Source of the DNA: Candidatus Latescibacterota bacterium | GTDB taxonomy: Bacteria; Latescibacterota; UBA2968; UBA8231 | Length of the DNA stretch: 45,022 nucleotides | Reading direction: 5' to 3' | NCBI GenBank assembly: GCA_009691525.1 | Contig: SICG01000011.1 | Coordinates: 1 to 45,022, forward strand | Shown here: positions 16,989-26,215 of the stretch, piece after piece | Layout: each line of letters starts with the position of its first letter | How positions within the stretch are numbered: the first letter of the stretch is position 1 | The notes under the pieces: model-generated | What the model saw: only the letters and a program-made list of their open reading frames with translations | The model's database searches: none | What the model was told of the DNA's origin: nothing | Program-made: the position numbers and the translations under genes

Positions 16989-18038
16989 ATGGACCGCGTC
17001 AGGATCGGCGTACTCAGCCATGCCCACGGACACGCCAGCACCTACTGCCAGGCGATGCGCGATTTCCCCGACGTCAAGTTAGTGGCCTCGTGGGACGACG
17101 ACCAAACCCGCGGCCGGCAGGCCGCCCACGCCTACGGCCTGGAGTTCCGCCCCGACGCCGACGCCGTGATCAAGGACCCGCATATCGATGCCCTGATCGT
17201 GACTTGCGAAACCAACCGCCACGCCGACCTCATCGAAAGGGTCGCGGCAGCCGGCAAACATATCCTCTGCCAGAAACCCATGGCCACCACGCTGGAGGAC
17301 TGCGACCGGATCATCGCGGCCGTCCGCCGCGCCGGAGTGAAGTTTAGCATGGCCTTCCAGATGCGCCAGGATCCGGTCAACCGCAAGATGAAGCAGCTCC
17401 TGGATGAAGGCGCTGTCGGCCGGGTCTTCCTGGTGCGCCGGCGCCACACCATCAACGTGCTGCTCAACCCCAACTTCGGCACCGGTAGCACCCGCTGGCA
17501 CGTAGACCCGGTAGCCAATGTGGGCATGTTCTTCGACGACGCCACTCATGCGGCGGACTGGTTCTACTGGATGCTGGGCGCCCCGCGCAGCACAACGGCG
17601 GAAATCGACAATATTCTAGGCAGCAACGCGCCAGATGACAATGGGGTGGCCCTCTACCGTTTCGCCCAGGGTGAGATCGGGGTGTTGCTCAACTCCTCCA
17701 CTACCGTTTCGGGAGTCAACACCACCGAGATTTACGGCGACCAGGGCACCATCGTCCAGGACTACGGCGACGCCCCTTCCACCGCGGCCCCGCGCCGGGC
17801 TGACGCGGTGCCCCTGCGCCTGATCCGCCGAGACGATAAGGCCTGGACCGAGTTCCGCCTGCCCATCCCCGCCTCCCAGAGCGAACGCATTGGTGCCGTG
17901 CCCCGGCCCTTCATCGATTACCTGCGCGGCCTGAGCGACCAGACCATCAGCGCCGAGGAAGGCAGGGTCTCGGTGGAGATGGTGCTCGGCGCGTACCGCT
18001 CTGCCACCGAAGGCCGCCGCATCGCTTTCCCGCTCTAA
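16989..18038 (+). CDS. Gfo/Idh/MocA-family NAD(P)-dependent oxidoreductase
   Basis: A 349-residue protein from ATG 16989, chosen over an upstream in-frame ATG (16884, inside the divergent gene) because of the AAGGAGG five bases before it and because MDRVRIGVLSHAHGHAS is the family-type start. Rossmann half: DALIVTCETNRHADLIERVAAAGKH, then QKP (95-97, in CQKPMATT) replacing EKP. C-terminal half: GMFFDDATHAADWF corresponds to the catalytic D/H motif. It is divergently transcribed from the nine-gene operon, so it probably serves the same pathway, oxidising or reducing a sugar or polyol derivative. No terminator is evident before the export operon 144 bases downstream. Confidence 0.93.
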   Translation: MDRVRIGVLSHAHGHASTYCQAMRDFPDVKLVASWDDDQTRGRQAAHAYGLEFRPDADAVIKDPHIDALIVTCETNRHADLIERVAAAGKHILCQKPMATTLEDCDRIIAAVRRAGVKFSMAFQMRQDPVNRKMKQLLDEGAVGRVFLVRRRHTINVLLNPNFGTGSTRWHVDPVANVGMFFDDATHAADWFYWMLGAPRSTTAEIDNILGSNAPDDNGVALYRFAQGEIGVLLNSSTTVSGVNTTEIYGDQGTIVQDYGDAPSTAAPRRADAVPLRLIRRDDKAWTEFRLPIPASQSERIGAVPRPFIDYLRGLSDQTISAEEGRVSVEMVLGAYRSATEGRRIAFPL

Positions 18039-18182
18039 AGGCCCTTTGGGTTGTGGCCGGCAGAGCGACCCGGACGGGTTCTGTTGCTTTTCGGGCGTAT
18101 TTGTCGAGGGGTAAAACTTTCCACCCTTGCCCAGGGTCTTAGGTATGGAGCCATCGTACCTCTTAATCTCCTGGTGATACTC

Positions 18183-19586
18183 ATGAAGAAGATCGCCCTC
18201 ATCGTTTTGATCCTCGCGCTGGCCGGCGCCGGGGGTTGGTACGCCTATTCGGACGCAAAAACACCCACCGCTCAGTACCGCTTTGTGAAGGTGGAGACCG
18301 GTGACCTGGAATCCATTGTCTCCAGCACCGGCACCCTCAACGCGGTGAGCATGGTGCAGGTGGGAACCCAGGTTTCCGGAACGATCTCGAAGATCTTTGT
18401 CGACTTCAACCAAAAGGTCCACGAGGGCGACCTCATCGCCCTGATCGACACCACCTTCCTGGCCGCCTCGGTGCGCGACTCCGACAGCAACTATGAACGG
18501 GCCAGATCCCAACTCGACCACGCCGCCCGCGAGCAGTGCCGCATCAAAATCCTCTTCGACAAGAAAATGGCCTCGGCCAGTGACTACGAACAAGCCCAGT
18601 ACACGCTGGACCAGAGCAAGACCGGGCTCAAGTCGGCCCAGGCTGCCCTGGACCGGGCCCGCATCAACCTGCGCTATGCCTCCATCTACGCCCCTATCGA
18701 CGGCACGGTGATCTCCCGGCCTGTCGACGCCGGCCAGACTGTGGCTGCCAGTTTCTCTGCCCCCACCCTCTTCCTGATCGCCAACGACCTGCGGCAAATG
18801 CAGATCCTGGCCAATGTGGACGAAGGCGACATCGGGCAGATCAAGGAGGACCTGAAGGTGCGCTTCACGGTGCAGACCCATCCGGGCAGGACCTTCCAGG
18901 GACAGGTCAGCCAGGTGCGTCTCCAGCCTAGCACCATCCAGAACGTGGTCAACTACACCGTGGTCGTCTCCGTCACCAATGAGGACGGCCTGCTCTTGCC
19001 GGGCATGACCACCACCGTCGACTTCCTCATCGAGCGGGCCCAGGACGTGCTCAAGGTGCCCAACGCGGCGCTGCGTTTCCGGCCCACCCCCGAGATGATG
19101 GCCGAGTTCCGCAAGCAGATGGAACGGCAGGGTAGCGAGGGCGGCCTGGCCTGGGGTCAGGGCCGCGAAGGGGCACCGGGTGACAGCACTCGGAGCGCTA
19201 ACCGCGCAGAGGGCGGGGGTGAACAAAGAGAAGGCAACCGGGGCGAAGGAGGTGGAGGTGAACAAGGAGGAAACAACCGGGGCGGGGGTGGAGGGGGTGG
19301 TGGCTTTCGCGGCGGCGAGGGCGGCAACCGCTCCCGCGACAGCAGCCGGCTCTGGTGCCTAGATGAAAACGGCAAATTGAAGGTAATCCGGGTCAGGACC
19401 GGCCTCACAGACGGGCAGATGACAGAGATCAAGACCAAAGAATTGACCGCCGGCCAGGAGGTTATCAGCGGCCTGCTGACCACCGATGCCCCCAAGGCCG
19501 CCACTGGGCTCTTCCCCGGAACTGCCCCGGCAGCTCCTCCCGGCGGCGGCGGTGGAGGCCGGCGAGGGGGGGGGAGTCCCTTCTGA
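18183..19586 (+). CDS. macA: MacA-like periplasmic adaptor (membrane fusion) protein with a glycine-rich insert
   Basis: This 467-residue HlyD/RND-type adaptor has an N-terminal membrane anchor (MKKIALIVLILALAGAGGWY). A first lipoyl-half (VQVGTQVSGTISKIFVDFNQ), an alpha-helical hairpin (about 100-170), the second lipoyl-half (INLRYASIYAPIDGTVISRP) and beta-barrel segments follow. It links the MacB transporter (19586, 20299) to the TolC-like channel (21523). Odd feature: residues about 315-392 form a low-complexity Gly/Glu/Arg/Asn insert with runs such as GGGGGGGGFRGG, and the C-terminus ends in another Gly-rich tail. The start at 18183 is preferred to an upstream in-frame ATG because it gives the anchor directly; its ribosome binding site is weak. 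Stop and next start overlap (TGATG). Confidence 0.92.
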   Translation: MKKIALIVLILALAGAGGWYAYSDAKTPTAQYRFVKVETGDLESIVSSTGTLNAVSMVQVGTQVSGTISKIFVDFNQKVHEGDLIALIDTTFLAASVRDSDSNYERARSQLDHAAREQCRIKILFDKKMASASDYEQAQYTLDQSKTGLKSAQAALDRARINLRYASIYAPIDGTVISRPVDAGQTVAASFSAPTLFLIANDLRQMQILANVDEGDIGQIKEDLKVRFTVQTHPGRTFQGQVSQVRLQPSTIQNVVNYTVVVSVTNEDGLLLPGMTTTVDFLIERAQDVLKVPNAALRFRPTPEMMAEFRKQMERQGSEGGLAWGQGREGAPGDSTRSANRAEGGGEQREGNRGEGGGGEQGGNNRGGGGGGGGFRGGEGGNRSRDSSRLWCLDENGKLKVIRVRTGLTDGQMTEIKTKELTAGQEVISGLLTTDAPKAATGLFPGTAPAAPPGGGGGGRRGGGSPF

Positions 19587-20302
19587 TGGACTCGGTTATC
19601 AGCACCGCCGGCCTGACCAAGGTCTACATCACCGGCGAGGTGGAGGTACAGGCCCTCAAAGGGGTGGACCTGAAGGTGGGGCGCGGGGACTTCGCCGCCA
19701 TCATGGGGGCCTCTGGTTCGGGTAAGTCTACCTTGATGAATATCATCGGCTGCCTGGACTACCCCACCAGCGGCGAGTACCTTCTCGACGGGGTGCAGGT
19801 CAATAGCCTTGACCGCAACCAGCTAGCTGCCATCCGCAACCAGAAGATCGGTTTTGTTTTTCAAGGTTTTAACCTGCTCACCCGCACCTCGGCTCTGGAA
19901 AACGTCGAATTGCCCATGCTCTACAGCCGGGAACATCGGGAGGAGTCGCCACGGGATCTGGCCAGGACGGCGCTGGAGCGGGTGGGGTTGGGCGACCGCC
20001 TGCACCACCATCCCAATCAGTTGTCCGGCGGCCAGCAGCAGCGGGTAGCCATCGCCCGCGCCCTGGTCAACCAGCCAGCCCTGCTGTTAGCCGACGAACC
20101 CACCGGGAACCTCGACACCCGCACCAGCCTGGAGATCATGAATCTCTTCGCGGAGTTGAACCAACAGGGCATGACCATCGTGCTGATCACCCACGAGCGC
20201 GACATCGCCGAAAGCGCCAGTCGCATCATCGAGATGCGGGACGGCGAGATTGTCACTGACCACCCCTCCAAGAGCAATACCGCCGAGGAGCATCCCCGAT
20301 GA
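19586..20302 (+). CDS. macB: MacB-type ABC transporter ATP-binding protein
   Basis: This 238-residue ATPase of the MacB/LolD class has Walker A GASGSGKS, the Q-loop region VFQGFNLLTRTSALENV, signature LSGGQQQRVAIARAL, Walker B LLLADEPTGNLD and a switch histidine in VLITHER. In E. coli MacB the ATPase and membrane parts are one chain; here they are separate genes overlapping by four bases, as in many Gram-negatives. It powers the export complex with 20299, the adaptor 18183 and the outer-membrane protein 21523. Start ATG overlaps the previous stop by one base, indicating translational coupling. Substrate (macrolide, peptide, lipid or siderophore-like compound) is unknown. Confidence 0.95.
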   Translation: MDSVISTAGLTKVYITGEVEVQALKGVDLKVGRGDFAAIMGASGSGKSTLMNIIGCLDYPTSGEYLLDGVQVNSLDRNQLAAIRNQKIGFVFQGFNLLTRTSALENVELPMLYSREHREESPRDLARTALERVGLGDRLHHHPNQLSGGQQQRVAIARALVNQPALLLADEPTGNLDTRTSLEIMNLFAELNQQGMTIVLITHERDIAESASRIIEMRDGEIVTDHPSKSNTAEEHPR

Positions 20303-21516
20303 AGTGGCAAAACTTGCTGCGCGTGGCCTTCAAGGCCATCGCCAGGAACAAGATGCGCAGCCTGCTGACCATGCTGGGCATCATCATCGGCGTGGGCTCG
20401 GTGATCACCATGGTGGCCATCGGCGAAGGTGCCCAGGCCCAGATCGAGCGCCAGATCAACAGCCTGGGCACCAACCTCCTGGTCGTCTTTCCCGGGGCCA
20501 GCAGCCAGGGAGGGGTGAGCATGGGCGGTGGCAGCAACACGCGGCTGAGCTTGGAGGACGTGGAGAAACTAGACCGGGAGGCCGAGTTGCTCTCCGGGGT
20601 ATCACCTATGGTGCGGGCTGGAGTGCAAGCAGTGGGCGGCATCGGCAACTGGAACACCGCCGTCCAGGGGGTGTCGGTGGATTACCTCGAAATCCGCCAG
20701 TGGCCCCTGGCCTCGGGCGAGATGTTCACCACGAGCGAGGTGCGCGGTCAGGCCAAGGTCTGCGTGATCGGCCAGACCGTGGTCACCAACCTCTTCCCCG
20801 ACCAGGACCCGGTGGGCCAGCAACTGCGTCTGCGCAACGTGCCCTTCAAGATCATCGGGGTGCTCACTGGCAAAGGCCAGAGCGCCGGCGGTGTGGACCA
20901 GGACGACGCCATCCTGACCCCCTACACCACTGCCATGTACCGCCTCAGTGGCTGGCGCAACATCCAGCAGATCCTCTGCAGTGCTGTTTCCGCCGACCAA
21001 CTCGTCCCCGCACAGGAGCAGATCCGCACCCTGCTGCGCGAGAGCCACAAACTGCAGGAAGGCGAGGACGACAACTTCACCATCCGCAACCAGACCGACC
21101 TGGCCAGCACCGCCCAGGAAGCCACCCGCACCATGACCATGCTGCTGGCCGCCATTGCCAGCGTCTCGCTGGTAGTGGGCGGCATCGGTATCATGAATAT
21201 CATGCTGGTTTCCGTCACCGAACGCACCCGCGAGATCGGCATCCGGATGGCCATCGGCGCCCGCAGCGGCGACATCCTCACCCAGTTCCTGGTCGAGGCC
21301 GTGACCCTGAGCCTGTCCGGGGGCCTGATCGGCATCGCCATCAGCTTCATCGCCCGCTACCTGGTGAGCGCCCTGAGCGGGATGACGCCGCTGATCTCCA
21401 TCCCCACGGTGATCGTGGCCTTCTGCTTTTCGGGAGCGGTTGGCGTCTTCTTTGGTTTCTATCCCGCCCGAAAGGCGGCCTCCCTCAATCCCATCGACGC
21501 CTTGCGCTACGAGTGA
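20299..21516 (+). CDS. macB: MacB-type ABC transporter permease
   Basis: A 405-residue protein with the MacB/FtsX topology: one N-terminal transmembrane helix (SLLTMLGIIIGVGSVITMVAIG), a large periplasmic domain (about 45-275), then three helices near the C-terminus (LLAAIASVSLVVGGIGIMNI; FLVEAVTLSLSGGLIGIAIS; IPTVIVAFCFSGAVGVFFGF). Typical motifs are ERTREIGIRMAIGAR and the closing YPARKAASLNPIDALRYE. It forms the mechanotransmission part of the tripartite pump with 19586. It starts with ATG within the last codons of the ATPase gene (four-base overlap). No sign of damage. Confidence 0.95.
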   Translation: MKWQNLLRVAFKAIARNKMRSLLTMLGIIIGVGSVITMVAIGEGAQAQIERQINSLGTNLLVVFPGASSQGGVSMGGGSNTRLSLEDVEKLDREAELLSGVSPMVRAGVQAVGGIGNWNTAVQGVSVDYLEIRQWPLASGEMFTTSEVRGQAKVCVIGQTVVTNLFPDQDPVGQQLRLRNVPFKIIGVLTGKGQSAGGVDQDDAILTPYTTAMYRLSGWRNIQQILCSAVSADQLVPAQEQIRTLLRESHKLQEGEDDNFTIRNQTDLASTAQEATRTMTMLLAAIASVSLVVGGIGIMNIMLVSVTERTREIGIRMAIGARSGDILTQFLVEAVTLSLSGGLIGIAISFIARYLVSALSGMTPLISIPTVIVAFCFSGAVGVFFGFYPARKAASLNPIDALRYE

Positions 21517-21522
21517 GGACTT

Positions 21523-22974
21523 ATGAGTCTTAGATCCTATGTCTGCCTCTGCATGCTCTCCGCACTGCTGGCCGGGGTTCCGACCCAGGCCCAGCAGGAC
21601 ACCCTCAAACTTTCACTGGACCAGGCGGTCGCCCTGGCCTTCGATCACCATCTGGGCCTGCGCAGCGCCCGCTTGAGCCAAAAACTCCAGGAAGGTTCGG
21701 TGGCCCAGGAGCAGGCCCGCTTTGGCCACGCCCTGACCGCCAGCCTCACCGACCAGAGCAATCGCTCGCCCTCGATCTCCCGGCTCGAAAATGTCCAGAC
21801 CTCCACCAGCACCTCCGTCGCCCTGGGACTCGGTCTGTCCCAGGACCTGGCCACCGGCGGGCGCTTCAGCCTGAACTTGAGCAACAACCGCTCGTCGAGT
21901 AATGCCGCCTTCAACACCATCGACCCGGTGTACCGCTCCGGCCTGAACCTCAACTTCAGCCAGCCCCTGCTGCAGGGACGGGGGTGGGTCAACCGCATCG
22001 GGCTGCGGGTAGCCCGCAACAGCCTGACCGCTTCCGAGCTGGCCGTCCAAGGACAGGTCCAGGACTTGCGCGCCGAGGTGAGCCGGGCCTACTGGGATTT
22101 GTTCCTGGCCAACCAGAGCCTGCAACTGCGCGAGCAGTTCCTGGCCGGGGCCAGACGGGTGCTGGAGACGGCCAAGGTGAGGGCCGAGGTAGGATCTGAT
22201 CCGGCCAGCAACATCCTCCAGGCCGAGGTGGGGGTGGCCCAGCGCCAGCAGGACCTCGTCAGCGCTCAGTCAACCCTGCGCCAGGCCGAAGACCAGCTCA
22301 AGACCCTGCTAGGCCTGGATCAGGACCCGCAGCGCTGGCAGCTGCCCCTGAAGATCACCGACACCCCTGAAGTAGCGGCTTTCGACGGCAATCCCGACCT
22401 CGGACTGGCCAGGACCCTGGCATTCAACCCCTCCTATCGCCGGGCCGAAATCGACCTCAAAAACACCGAACTGCAGCTCGCTCTGGCCCGCGACCAGACC
22501 CGGCCCTCCGTCGCCCTCAGCACCCAGATCGGCCTGAGCGGGATCGGTGGTTCCTACAGCGACGACCTCAAGGGACTCAAGGCCTGGGACGGCCGCTCCT
22601 GGCAAGGAGGCCTCAGCCTCGACTTCCCCTTTGGCGAGAACGGCGCCGATATCCGTCTCCAGCAACAGCTGATCCAAAAGGAACAGCGCCAGGTGGAACT
22701 GGAACGCCTGCGCTTGCAGCTGGCGCAGCAGGTGCGCAATCAGCATCGTCAGGTGGAGACCAGCCGGCGGCGCGAGCAGGCTGCCAGTTGGACCGAGCGC
22801 CTTTCCGAGCAGAACCTCAAGGAACAGGAGGAGCGCCTCAACCTAGGACTGGCCACCGTGCGGCAGGTCCTCGACGTGCAGGACGATCTGGCCCAGGCCC
22901 GCCTCAGCCGAGTACAGGCCCTGGTCGATTACAATAAGGCCATCATCGAATGGCAGCGGCTCACCGGCGAGTGA
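21523..22974 (+). CDS. TolC-like outer-membrane efflux protein
   Basis: This 483-residue protein with a signal peptide (MSLRSYVCLCMLSALLAGVPTQA/Q) belongs to the outer-membrane factor family. The repeated architecture is visible: LSLDQAVALAFDHHLGLRSARL at the start and FNPSYRRAEIDLKNTELQLALA in the second half. Long helical coiled regions (RVLETAKVRAEVGSDPASN; QQLIQKEQRQVELERLRLQ) would form the periplasmic tunnel. The end, LGLATVRQVLDVQDDLAQA, is the usual last helix. It begins six bases after the permease stop with GTGAGGA upstream. It completes the tripartite exporter and is direct evidence for an outer membrane. Confidence 0.93.
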   Translation: MSLRSYVCLCMLSALLAGVPTQAQQDTLKLSLDQAVALAFDHHLGLRSARLSQKLQEGSVAQEQARFGHALTASLTDQSNRSPSISRLENVQTSTSTSVALGLGLSQDLATGGRFSLNLSNNRSSSNAAFNTIDPVYRSGLNLNFSQPLLQGRGWVNRIGLRVARNSLTASELAVQGQVQDLRAEVSRAYWDLFLANQSLQLREQFLAGARRVLETAKVRAEVGSDPASNILQAEVGVAQRQQDLVSAQSTLRQAEDQLKTLLGLDQDPQRWQLPLKITDTPEVAAFDGNPDLGLARTLAFNPSYRRAEIDLKNTELQLALARDQTRPSVALSTQIGLSGIGGSYSDDLKGLKAWDGRSWQGGLSLDFPFGENGADIRLQQQLIQKEQRQVELERLRLQLAQQVRNQHRQVETSRRREQAASWTERLSEQNLKEQEERLNLGLATVRQVLDVQDDLAQARLSRVQALVDYNKAIIEWQRLTGE

Positions 22975-23011
22975 GTACCTTGCCCCAAACCCTAAACGCT
23001 GGAGGTCAGCG

Positions 23012-23446
23012 ATGAAATCCGTTGTCTATCTGTGTGCCGCACTGATGTTAGGGACCGCCGCTCTTGTCGATGCCCAACCTGATGGTGGCGTTAATGGTGG
23101 GCGCGGGGCAGGCCGCAGAGGCGGGGCAAACATGGGGCTGGAAACCGAATGGGCGCTGATCTGTTTTGAGCTGAAGATCGATGGCGACCAGTTCACCAAG
23201 CTCCGGGCCGTGTATCAGGCAGCCTGGGGCCAGCGCAAGGCGTTGATGGACCAGATGCGCTCGGCAGGCGGCGGCGACTGGGAGGAGATGGCCCCCAAGC
23301 TGCAGAAACTCCAGGACGAGCTGATCGAGAAGTACAGCGCCATCCTCTCCAAGGAGCAAGTGGCGCGGCTGCAGTCCCTGGTGGAGGAACGGCGCGGCGG
23401 CGGTCGCGGGGGGCAGGGCGGTGGCGGTGGTGGCAGGGGTCGATAG
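23012..23446 (+). CDS. small secreted Spy/CpxP-like protein with a glycine/arginine-rich tail
   Basis: This 144-residue protein has a signal peptide (MKSVVYLCAALMLGTAALVDA/Q), a Gly/Arg-rich linker (GGRGAGRRGGANMG), a helical core and a Gly/Arg-rich tail. The core has the heptad-like pattern of Spy/CpxP periplasmic proteins (FTKLRAVYQAAWGQRKALM; LQDELIEKYSAILSKEQVA, where an LTxxQ-like turn would be expected). Such proteins act as stress sensors or chaperones next to efflux systems. It is the last gene of the MacAB-TolC operon, 37 bases after the TolC gene, with GGAGG before ATG. Its Gly-rich composition echoes the insert in the adaptor at 18183. Function inferred from context and composition only. 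Confidence 0.65.
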   Translation: MKSVVYLCAALMLGTAALVDAQPDGGVNGGRGAGRRGGANMGLETEWALICFELKIDGDQFTKLRAVYQAAWGQRKALMDQMRSAGGGDWEEMAPKLQKLQDELIEKYSAILSKEQVARLQSLVEERRGGGRGGQGGGGGGRGR

Positions 23447-23467
23447 TTTGCAGTTCTAACTGCTCGG

Positions 23468-23492
23468 GGCGGGGAGTCGCATACTCCCCGCC
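23468..23492. terminator. strong hairpin between convergent genes
   Basis: GGCGGGGAGT (23468-23477), loop CGCAT, ACTCCCCGCC (23483-23492): a perfect 10-bp GC-rich stem between the end of the export operon (+) and the end of the aldo/keto reductase gene (-). No T-run follows on either side, so it is a terminator of the non-U-tract kind or an RNA 3'-end stabiliser. Confidence 0.6.
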
Positions 23493-23497
23493 TAGTC

Positions 23498-24469
23498 TCA
23501 CCGATTGTAGGCGAAGTGCTCTCCACTGAGCCGCTGCCACACCGCATCGCAGGCCTTCAGCGTTTCCTCGTCCAGCCTCCCCTCGGCAAAACGCAGATTC
23601 TCCTCCAACTGCAGCTCTTTGCTCACCCCGATGATCACCGAATCCACGTGGCTCTGTGACAGCAGCCATTGCAGGGACAGTTGGGTCAGGGATTTGCCGG
23701 CCTGGGCGGCCACCTTCGCCAATTCCTCCACCGCAGCAAAATGCCCCGGACTCCAATAGCGGTCGTAGTAGTTTTTTTTCATTGCGAAACGGGTCCCTGC
23801 TTCCGGTCCCTGTGCCTGCCGGTGTTTGCCGGTCAGCAACCCGCCGGCCAGCGGGTTGTACACCACCATGCCCAGGTTCATCTTTTTGGCGAAGGCCAGG
23901 CACTCGGCCTCCAAGCTGCGGGCTACTAAGTTGTAGACCACCTGCATCACCACCGGAGGGGCCCAGTTGCGCCTGTCGCACTTCCACAGCGCCTCGCACA
24001 TCTGCCAGGCCGCGTAGTTCGACATGCCTACATAGACCACCTTGCCCTGTTGCACCAGCAAATCGAAGGCGGCGAGGGTTTCCTCGATGGGGGTCTGGTA
24101 ATCCGGGGCGTGCAGGTAACAGATATCCAGGCAGTCGGTCTGCAGGCGCTTCAGGCTGGCCTCCAACCCGCGGATCACGTGCCAGCGGTGCAACCCCTGA
24201 TCCTTGTGCGGGTCGTCCCCAGACATCCAGCGCACCTTGCTGGCCAGCACCACCCGGTGCCGCCGGCCCTTGAGCGCCCGGCCCAAAATCTCCTCAGACT
24301 TACCGCCCACGTACGCATCGGCCACGTCGATGAAGTTGACCCCGGCTTCCAGCGAACGGTCGACCATCCGCTGCGCCACCGCCTCGCTGGCCTGCTCGCC
24401 AAAAGTCATGGTGCCCAGGCACACCCGCGACACCTTTATCCCGGTTCCTCTGAGAATCTGGTACTCCAT
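23498..24469 (-). CDS. aldo/keto reductase
   Basis: This 323-residue NADP(H)-dependent oxidoreductase has a TIM barrel. The catalytic tetrad is visible: D48 (NFIDVADAY), Y53, K78 (VVLASKVRW) and H120 (ICYLHAPD). The cofactor end shows [20 protein letters not shown]. It resembles the YghZ/KvbetaII-like subgroup (start [18 protein letters not shown]). The frame is continuous with part of the upstream regulator relic, but ATG 24469 is the true start because the regulator's own stop overlaps it (TGATG). Likely reduces small aldehydes or keto-sugars. Translational coupling with the broken regulator suggests the regulator once controlled it. Confidence 0.93.
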   Translation of the reverse strand: MEYQILRGTGIKVSRVCLGTMTFGEQASEAVAQRMVDRSLEAGVNFIDVADAYVGGKSEEILGRALKGRRHRVVLASKVRWMSGDDPHKDQGLHRWHVIRGLEASLKRLQTDCLDICYLHAPDYQTPIEETLAAFDLLVQQGKVVYVGMSNYAAWQMCEALWKCDRRNWAPPVVMQVVYNLVARSLEAECLAFAKKMNLGMVVYNPLAGGLLTGKHRQAQGPEAGTRFAMKKNYYDRYWSPGHFAAVEELAKVAAQAGKSLTQLSLQWLLSQSHVDSVIIGVSKELQLEENLRFAEGRLDEETLKACDAVWQRLSGEHFAYNR

Positions 24470-25683
24470 CAACTCTTCTCTCTTTCTTGTTCCAGCACCC
24501 GGTAGATATGCGGGCGGTTGGTGCCCAGCAGACGGGCAGCGGCGGCGATATTGCGCCCTGGTCTCTTCCAAGGCGCGTTTGACCAAAATCCTTTCGGTCT
24601 GGGCCAGGTTCAGGGGCAGTTCGGTAGCCTGCGCCACCGGCAAAACACCCGCAGAAAGAGGTGAGGGCAAACCCTGAAAAAAGTGGATATGCTCAAGCCG
24701 GATCTCCTCTCCCCCGCTTTCGATCAATGCCCGCTCGATGATGTTTTTCAGCTCGCGCACATTGCCTGGAAAGTCGTATTCTCCCAGCAGGGACAGGGCC
24801 TCGGCGCTCAAGCGGGGCACCCCCATGCCCATCTCCCTGGCAAACATGCCGATAAAATGGCCGGCCAGCAAGGGGATATCCTCCCGGCGCTGGCGCAGGG
24901 GTGGCACAGCGACCACATAACGCGCCAGGCGAAAGTAGAGATCCTGGCGAAACGTGTGGTCGGCGATCCGCGCCTGCAAGTCGGCGTTGGTGGCGGCCAG
25001 TACCCGCACCTCCGCTCGCCGGCTTTCAGACCCGCCCACCGGCGTGACCACCCCGTCCTCCAGCACCCGCAGCAGCTTGGCTTGCAGCTCCAGCGGCATA
25101 TCCCCGATCTCGTCCAGGAACAAGGTGCCCTGATGCGCCAACTCAAAACACCCCTTGCGGTCGGCATCGGCGCCGGTGAAGGCACCGCGCACATGGCCAA
25201 ACTGGAGATCAGGGAGAGTTGTTCGCTCAGAGTCTTGCGCCGGTTGATCTCCTCCTGCAGGGCAGTGTTCTTCTCGGCCAAGGTGCGAGCCAGGAATGCT
25301 CGCTCCAGATGGGTTTTGATACGGACCAGCACCTCCTCGACCTGAAAGGGCTTGGCGATATAGTCCATCCCGCCGGCCCGGAAGCCTTCCACAATCCCCT
25401 CTGTTTCACCCCTGGCGGTGATGAAGATCACCGGGATCTCTCGCGCACCAGCCACCTGCTGCAGTCGGCGGCAGGTGTCATACCCGTCCATGCCGGGCAT
25501 CATCACGTCGAGCAGCACCAGATCGGGCACCGCCCGCACTACCAGCTTGAGCGCCCCCTCACCACTGGTGGCCACCGAGATGTTGTAGCCGTCGGCCTCC
25601 AGGGTCTGGCGCAGCACTTTGAGATTTGCAGGTGTGTCATCCACCAGCAGGATCTTCGCCCCTGCCAGACTCGGTGTGCTCAT
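24469..25683 (-). pseudogene. broken NtrC-type response regulator (REC + partial sigma-54 AAA+ + HTH)
   Basis: From ATG 25683 a complete receiver domain is seen (AKILLVDDTPANLKVL, VLLDVMMPGMDGYD with the phospho-acceptor D, FITARG, YIAKPF), then a coiled linker ([20 protein letters not shown]). At about 25203 the frame jumps straight to the GAFTGA region of a sigma-54 AAA+ domain ([49 protein letters not shown]). The Walker A-containing part (on the order of 80-100 residues) is deleted. A second shift at about 24555 splits the Fis-type HTH, whose end reads [20 protein letters not shown] in the other frame and stops with TGA at 24469-24471. As written only the receiver could be made. Confidence 0.85.
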
Positions 25684-25867
25684 GCGCACTATCCCCCAAT
25701 CAACTGGTCCGCAGACCTGTGGGTGGGTACTGACACGGGATTGTAAGTTTTCTGAGTCGTCGTGATCTCCATATTTCCTCCCGCTCAGAGGACTTACCCA
25801 TGGTACACTGCTTGCTGAATTTGGCCCAGAGACCGCCTCAGCTTATATTTTTGACAAGGAGCGAGCC

Positions 25868-26190
25868 ATGTCCGAAGCATCCAACCCCTCGACTATTCAG
25901 GCCTAGCCCCCACAGGAACTCCACTGGGGTATCGCCTACCTGCGCGAGGATATCCAGACCCTGCGCCAGGACATGCACCAGGCGATCCAGGGCGTCCGCC
26001 AGGAGTTGCGCGAGAGTGTCTAGGAACTCCGCCAGGAGATCCGTCTCACCCACACCCGCATCGATGGCACCAACCAGGCATCGACGAGAAGTACGAACTC
26101 CTCTACAAAGCTATCCGCTCTCAGTTCACCTGGCTGATGACGACCATGATCGCCCTGGCCGGCATCATCGTGGCTGTGATCAAACTCTGA
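25868..26190 (+). pseudogene. coiled-coil protein with C-terminal membrane anchor, interrupted
   Basis: ATG 25868 with AAGGAG upstream begins MSEASNPSTIQA, then TAG, then PPQELHWGIAYLREDIQTLR and further coiled-coil heptads. A second TAG follows (after RQELRESV), then ELRQEIRLTHTRIDGTNQ. One missing base near 26078 shifts to IDEKYELLYKAIRSQF and a terminal membrane helix WLMTTMIALAGIIVAVIKL with TGA at 26188-26190. This matches small coiled-coil/DUF1640-like proteins with a tail anchor. Both stops are one transition away from CAG, so they look like point mutations in a dead gene. The 178 bases upstream show no other gene. Confidence 0.65.
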
Positions 26191-26215
26191 ATTCCCTCGT
26201 CCATCGCGCTGCTGC

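Noticed and set aside
6525-25683. The two sigma-54 pieces (one ending after GAFTSA, one starting at GAFTGA) as halves of one split gene
   Set aside because: They are about 18 kb apart, have different flanking domains, and both overlap through the GAFTGA segment with different sequence, so they come from different genes.
25904-26024. TAG recoding (amber read-through) suggested by two in-frame TAG codons
   Set aside because: TAG is used as the normal stop elsewhere in the window (for example typA, glgP and the M28-AAC(3) gene), and the same gene also has a frameshift, so point mutations in a dead gene are the simpler reading.
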